Shown: positions 61,220 through 64,000 of the stretch, in pieces
Numbering within the stretch: the stretch's first letter is position 1
Layout of the letters: each line of letters starts with the position of its first letter
Origin: Ruegeria arenilitoris
GTDB lineage: Bacteria > Pseudomonadota > Alphaproteobacteria > Rhodobacterales > Rhodobacteraceae
DNA length: 64,000 bases
Assembly: GCF_013032855.1 (NCBI RefSeq)
Contig: NZ_WQDA01000005.1
Span: 62,001 to 126,000 of the forward strand
Direction of reading: 5' to 3'
Position numbers and translations under genes: made by a program
The notes under the pieces: model-generated
What the model was told of the DNA's origin: nothing
What the model saw: only the letters and a program-made list of their open reading frames with translations
Databases searched by the model: none

Positions 61220-62341
61220 ATGAAGATCAGCATCGAACGCGGCACGCTGCTCAAGGCCGTTTCGCAGGCCCAATCCGTTGTGGAACGCCGCAACACGATT
61301 CCAATCCTGGCCAACGTGCTGATCGAGGCCGAGGGCGATCAGGTTCTGTTCCGCGCGACCGATCTGGATATCGAGGTGGTCGACAAGGCCCCCGCGCAGG
61401 TCGAAAAGGCGGGTGCAACCACGGTTGCGGCAACGACTCTGCACGAGATCGTGCGCAAGCTGCCCGATGGCGCGCTGGTCACGCTGACCGCCGACAGCGC
61501 GGCTGGCCGGCTGACGGTCGAGGCGGGGCGGTCGAACTTCTCGCTGGCGACCCTGCCGAAAGAGGATTTCCCGGTGATGGCGTCCTCGGAGTACCAGTCG
61601 AACTTCACCGCTTCGGCGGCTCTGCTGCGGCGGCTTTTCGACAAGTCGAAATTCGCCATCTCGACGGAAGAGACCCGGTATTACCTGAACGGCGTCTACA
61701 TGCACGTGACGGATGGCCCTGAGGGCGGCAAGGTGTTGCGCTGCGTGGCCACGGACGGGCATCGTCTGGCGCGGATCGACGCGGATTGCCCCGACGGGGC
61801 CGCCGATATGCCTGGCGTGATCGTGCCGCGCAAAACGGTGGGCGAGCTGCGCAAGCTGCTGGAAGATGACGACATGGACATCGCGGTGTCGGTCAGCGAA
61901 ACCAAGGTGCGCTTTGCGACACCCGACATCACGCTGACCTCGAAGGTGATCGATGGGACTTTCCCCGACTACACCCGCGTGATTCCGCAGAACAACACCC
62001 GTAAGATGGAAGTGGACGCGGCCGAGTTCGCCCAGGCTGTCGACCGGGTGGCAACCGTGTCGTCCGAGCGGTCCCGTGCGGTAAAGCTGCAGTTGGACGG
62101 CGACAAGCTGGTCCTGTCGGTGAATGCGCCCGACAGCGGCGCCGCCGAGGAGGAGCTGGCCGTGGCCTATGGCGACGAACGGCTGGAAATCGGCTTCAAC
62201 GCCAAGTACCTGCTGGAAATCGCAAGCCAGGTGGACCGCGAGAACGCGGTGTTCCTGTTCAATTCGGCGGGCGACCCGACCCTGATGCGCGAAGGCAATG
62301 ACCAGAGCGCGGTCTATGTCGTGATGCCGATGCGCGTCTGA
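61220..62341 (+). CDS. dnaN: DNA polymerase III sliding clamp (beta subunit)
   Basis: 373 residues. Three clamp repeats; N-terminal MKISIERGTLLKAVSQAQSV and VERRNTIPILANVLIEAEGD, and the C-terminal VYVVMPMRV that ends beta clamps. It encircles DNA and tethers polymerases. A GAGGAATTGAGGG stretch precedes the start. recF follows after 59 bases. Confidence 0.98.
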   Translation: MKISIERGTLLKAVSQAQSVVERRNTIPILANVLIEAEGDQVLFRATDLDIEVVDKAPAQVEKAGATTVAATTLHEIVRKLPDGALVTLTADSAAGRLTVEAGRSNFSLATLPKEDFPVMASSEYQSNFTASAALLRRLFDKSKFAISTEETRYYLNGVYMHVTDGPEGGKVLRCVATDGHRLARIDADCPDGAADMPGVIVPRKTVGELRKLLEDDDMDIAVSVSETKVRFATPDITLTSKVIDGTFPDYTRVIPQNNTRKMEVDAAEFAQAVDRVATVSSERSRAVKLQLDGDKLVLSVNAPDSGAAEEELAVAYGDERLEIGFNAKYLLEIASQVDRENAVFLFNSAGDPTLMREGNDQSAVYVVMPMRV

Positions 62342-62400
62342 TCGCACGGGCGCGGGGTGCGTCCGGCGCGCGTGTTTGTGCAAGAATGAAGGGAGGGGTC

Positions 62401-63501
62401 ATGGCTTTGGCCCTGACCGAATTGACGGTCTCGCATTTTCGGTCGCACAAGCTGGCGCGCATGGCGCTGGACGGGCGGCCGGTGGCCTTGTACGGGCCGA
62501 ACGGGGCCGGCAAGACCAATATCCTCGAGGCGGTATCCCTGTTTTCACCCGGCCGCGGCATGCGCCGGGCCAGCGCCGCCGAGATGACGCGCCGGCCCGA
62601 GGCGCTGGGCTGGAAGCTGAGCGGTCTTCTGGACGTTCAGGGCTGCCGGTCCGAGATCGAAACCTGGTCCGAGGGGGGCGCAGCGCGGCAGGTCCGGATC
62701 GACGGAAAGGCAGCCAGCCAGATCGATCTGGGCAAGCTGGCGCGGGTCGTCTGGCTGATGCCCGCGATGGACCGGCTTTGGATCGAAGGCGCCGAAGGCC
62801 GGCGGCGCTTTCTGGACCGGGTGACGCTGAGTTTCGATCCGAGCCATGCCGAGGCCGCGTTGATCTATGAAAAGGCCATGCGCGAACGGAACCGCCTGCT
62901 GAAAGAGCAGGTGCGTGACGCGCATTGGTACGCGGCGCTCGAGGCTCAGATGGCCGAAACCGGGCATCGCATTCATACCGCGCGGCTGGGTGCTCTGGCG
63001 CAGTTGCGCGCGGCGCAGGAACAGGCCGAGACCGCCTTTCCCTCGGCGGAACTGGAACTTGTTCAGTCCGAAGGGGACATGCCCGAAAGCGCGCAGGATC
63101 TGTTGGAGGCGCTGGCCGAAAACCGGTTCCGCGACCTGGCGGCGGGGCGCACATTGGTGGGGCCGCACCGGTCGGATCTGTATGGGGTTTTTGCCGCCAA
63201 AGGCGTTGCGGCCAGTGAGTGTTCGACCGGAGAGCAGAAGGCGCTGTTGGTGTCGTTGATTCTGTCCAACGCGCGGGCGCTGGCCGCGCAGGTCGGAGCA
63301 CCGCCGATCCTGTTGCTGGACGAGGTGGCGGCCCATCTGGACGCGGACCGTCGGGCGGCGCTGTATGATGAAATCTGCGCGCTGGGGGCGCAGGCCTGGA
63401 TGACCGGAACAGGCCCCGAGTTGTTCGCCGAACTGGGCGACCGGGCGCAGTCTTTCGTGGTCAATGACGCGGGTGACGGCTCGACCGTCACCCCCGCCTG
63501 A
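62401..63501 (+). CDS. recF: DNA replication/repair protein RecF
   Basis: 366 residues from the ATG at 62401 with a GGGAGGGG site (an ATG five codons upstream is in frame). Walker A GPNGAGKT (32-39), signature STGEQKALLVSLIL and Walker B ILLLDEVAAHLDADRRA. An SMC-like ATPase that loads RecA at gaps. It ends convergently 5 bases before the AhpD-like gene. Confidence 0.96.
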   Translation: MALALTELTVSHFRSHKLARMALDGRPVALYGPNGAGKTNILEAVSLFSPGRGMRRASAAEMTRRPEALGWKLSGLLDVQGCRSEIETWSEGGAARQVRIDGKAASQIDLGKLARVVWLMPAMDRLWIEGAEGRRRFLDRVTLSFDPSHAEAALIYEKAMRERNRLLKEQVRDAHWYAALEAQMAETGHRIHTARLGALAQLRAAQEQAETAFPSAELELVQSEGDMPESAQDLLEALAENRFRDLAAGRTLVGPHRSDLYGVFAAKGVAASECSTGEQKALLVSLILSNARALAAQVGAPPILLLDEVAAHLDADRRAALYDEICALGAQAWMTGTGPELFAELGDRAQSFVVNDAGDGSTVTPA

Positions 63502-63506
63502 GCGGA

Positions 63507-64000
63507 TCAGGCCGGCTCGCCAACCTTGCGTTCCCACAGGAAGGGACGCATCACCTCGTCCACCGGCGTCTGGGCCATGTGGTTGACGTAGTTCGACATG
63601 GTTTTCTGCGCCAGGCCCAGGATCACGTCCAGAACGGCGCGGTGCGAATAGCCCGCATCAAAAAACGCCTGCAACTGCGCGTCGGTGACGTTGCCGCGCT
63701 GGTTCATCACCTGCACCGTGAACGTACGCAGTGCTTCGAGCTTGGGCGAGGGCAGCGGGGTTTCATTGCGCAGCGCTTCGGTGATCTCGTCGGACACCTT
63801 CATCATCTTGGCGATGCCGGTATGGGCCGGAACGCAATAGTGGCATTCGTTTTCCACGTTGATGGTCTGCCAGACGACCGTTTTCTCGTCATTGTCGAAA
63901 TCGGTCTGCAGGAACAGGTGGTGCAGAACCTGATAGGCCTCAAGGTGCTGTGGGCTTTCGGCCATGACCTTGTGCAGGCCCGGCAGGCGGCCAAACGCGG
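63507..64000 (-). CDS. AhpD-like/carboxymuconolactone decarboxylase family protein, 5' end outside the window
   Basis: 164 residues visible; the frame continues beyond the window edge (FGRLPGLHKVMAESPQHLEA is conserved), so the ATG at 63965 is not the start. The peroxidase motif E-C-x-x-C-x-x-x-H is present (VENECHYCVPAHTGIAK). Such proteins reduce peroxides with the two cysteines or act on ring compounds. It ends next to recF without a terminator; the two stop codons lie in an inverted repeat CCTGA-N5-TCAGG (63497-63511). Confidence 0.85.
   Translation of the reverse strand, partial: AFGRLPGLHKVMAESPQHLEAYQVLHHLFLQTDFDNDEKTVVWQTINVENECHYCVPAHTGIAKMMKVSDEITEALRNETPLPSPKLEALRTFTVQVMNQRGNVTDAQLQAFFDAGYSHRAVLDVILGLAQKTMSNYVNHMAQTPVDEVMRPFLWERKVGEPA

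Noticed and set aside
1..64000. tRNA, rRNA, CRISPR, insertion sequences, prophage
   Set aside because: I looked for T-loop and anticodon patterns, regularly spaced repeats, transposase or integrase motifs and found none.

Overview
The window reads as chromosomal DNA of an alphaproteobacterium of the Rhodobacteraceae (Roseobacter group). The basis is the GC-rich, G/C-third-position coding style, the rpsT-dnaA-dnaN-recF order, the split flagellar cluster with CtrA-type TTAA-N7-TTAA boxes, a DUF1523 protein, and the rimP-nusA-ylxR-infB, lptCAB-hpf-ptsN and kbl-tdh operons typical of that group. I could not run a search, so the genus is open. I see no tRNA or rRNA gene, CRISPR array, insertion sequence or prophage.

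Layout. 1-2150: the end of an Hsp20 gene and a succinate-semialdehyde dehydrogenase (gabD). 2155-9238: eight co-directional, mostly overlapping genes of unknown function (a coiled-coil protein, four small membrane proteins including a DUF1523 protein, two unrecognised soluble proteins and an AAA+ ATPase). This is the best candidate for an undescribed system. 9289-26245: a flagellar block (flgI, flgL, flgK, flgE, motB, fliI leftward; flgB, flgC, fliE, fliQ, flgF, flgG, flgA, flgH, fliL rightward; a FliJ-like gene, flhB, fliR, flhA and a lytic transglycosylase leftward). It lacks fliC, fliF, the C-ring, fliP, motA, flgD and fliK, so the flagellum needs a second locus.

26318-33290: an Lrp/AsnC regulator, an nreA/nreB-like nickel repressor-exporter pair, an RNase D-like exonuclease overlapping kdsD, then lptC-lptA-lptB and hpf-ptsN (lipopolysaccharide precursor and export, ribosome hibernation, nitrogen PTS). 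33351-41888: envelope and housekeeping genes, including a CAP-domain lipoprotein, a Tat-exported L,D-transpeptidase, a 60-residue exported peptide, hemH, an NDUFAF5-like protein with a degenerate SAM site, comF, grxC, a nitrilase, a MarR regulator, ubiG, pip and a half-length solute-binding protein.

41937-47463: rimP-nusA-ylxR/ylxQ-infB behind a leader holding two hairpins, the second a terminator just ahead of rimP (possible attenuation). 47467-54410: kynurenine formamidase and tryptophan 2,3-dioxygenase, the threonine-catabolic operon kbl-(PLP enzyme)-tdh, an XRE-cupin regulator flanked by GGCGGAA boxes, and a thiolase. 54421-64000: ubiB, ubiE, mutM, an enoyl-CoA hydratase, rpsT, dnaA, dnaN, recF and the start-truncated end of an AhpD-like gene. 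The dnaA leader is a 478-bp gene-free stretch with four GANTC sites but no convincing origin.
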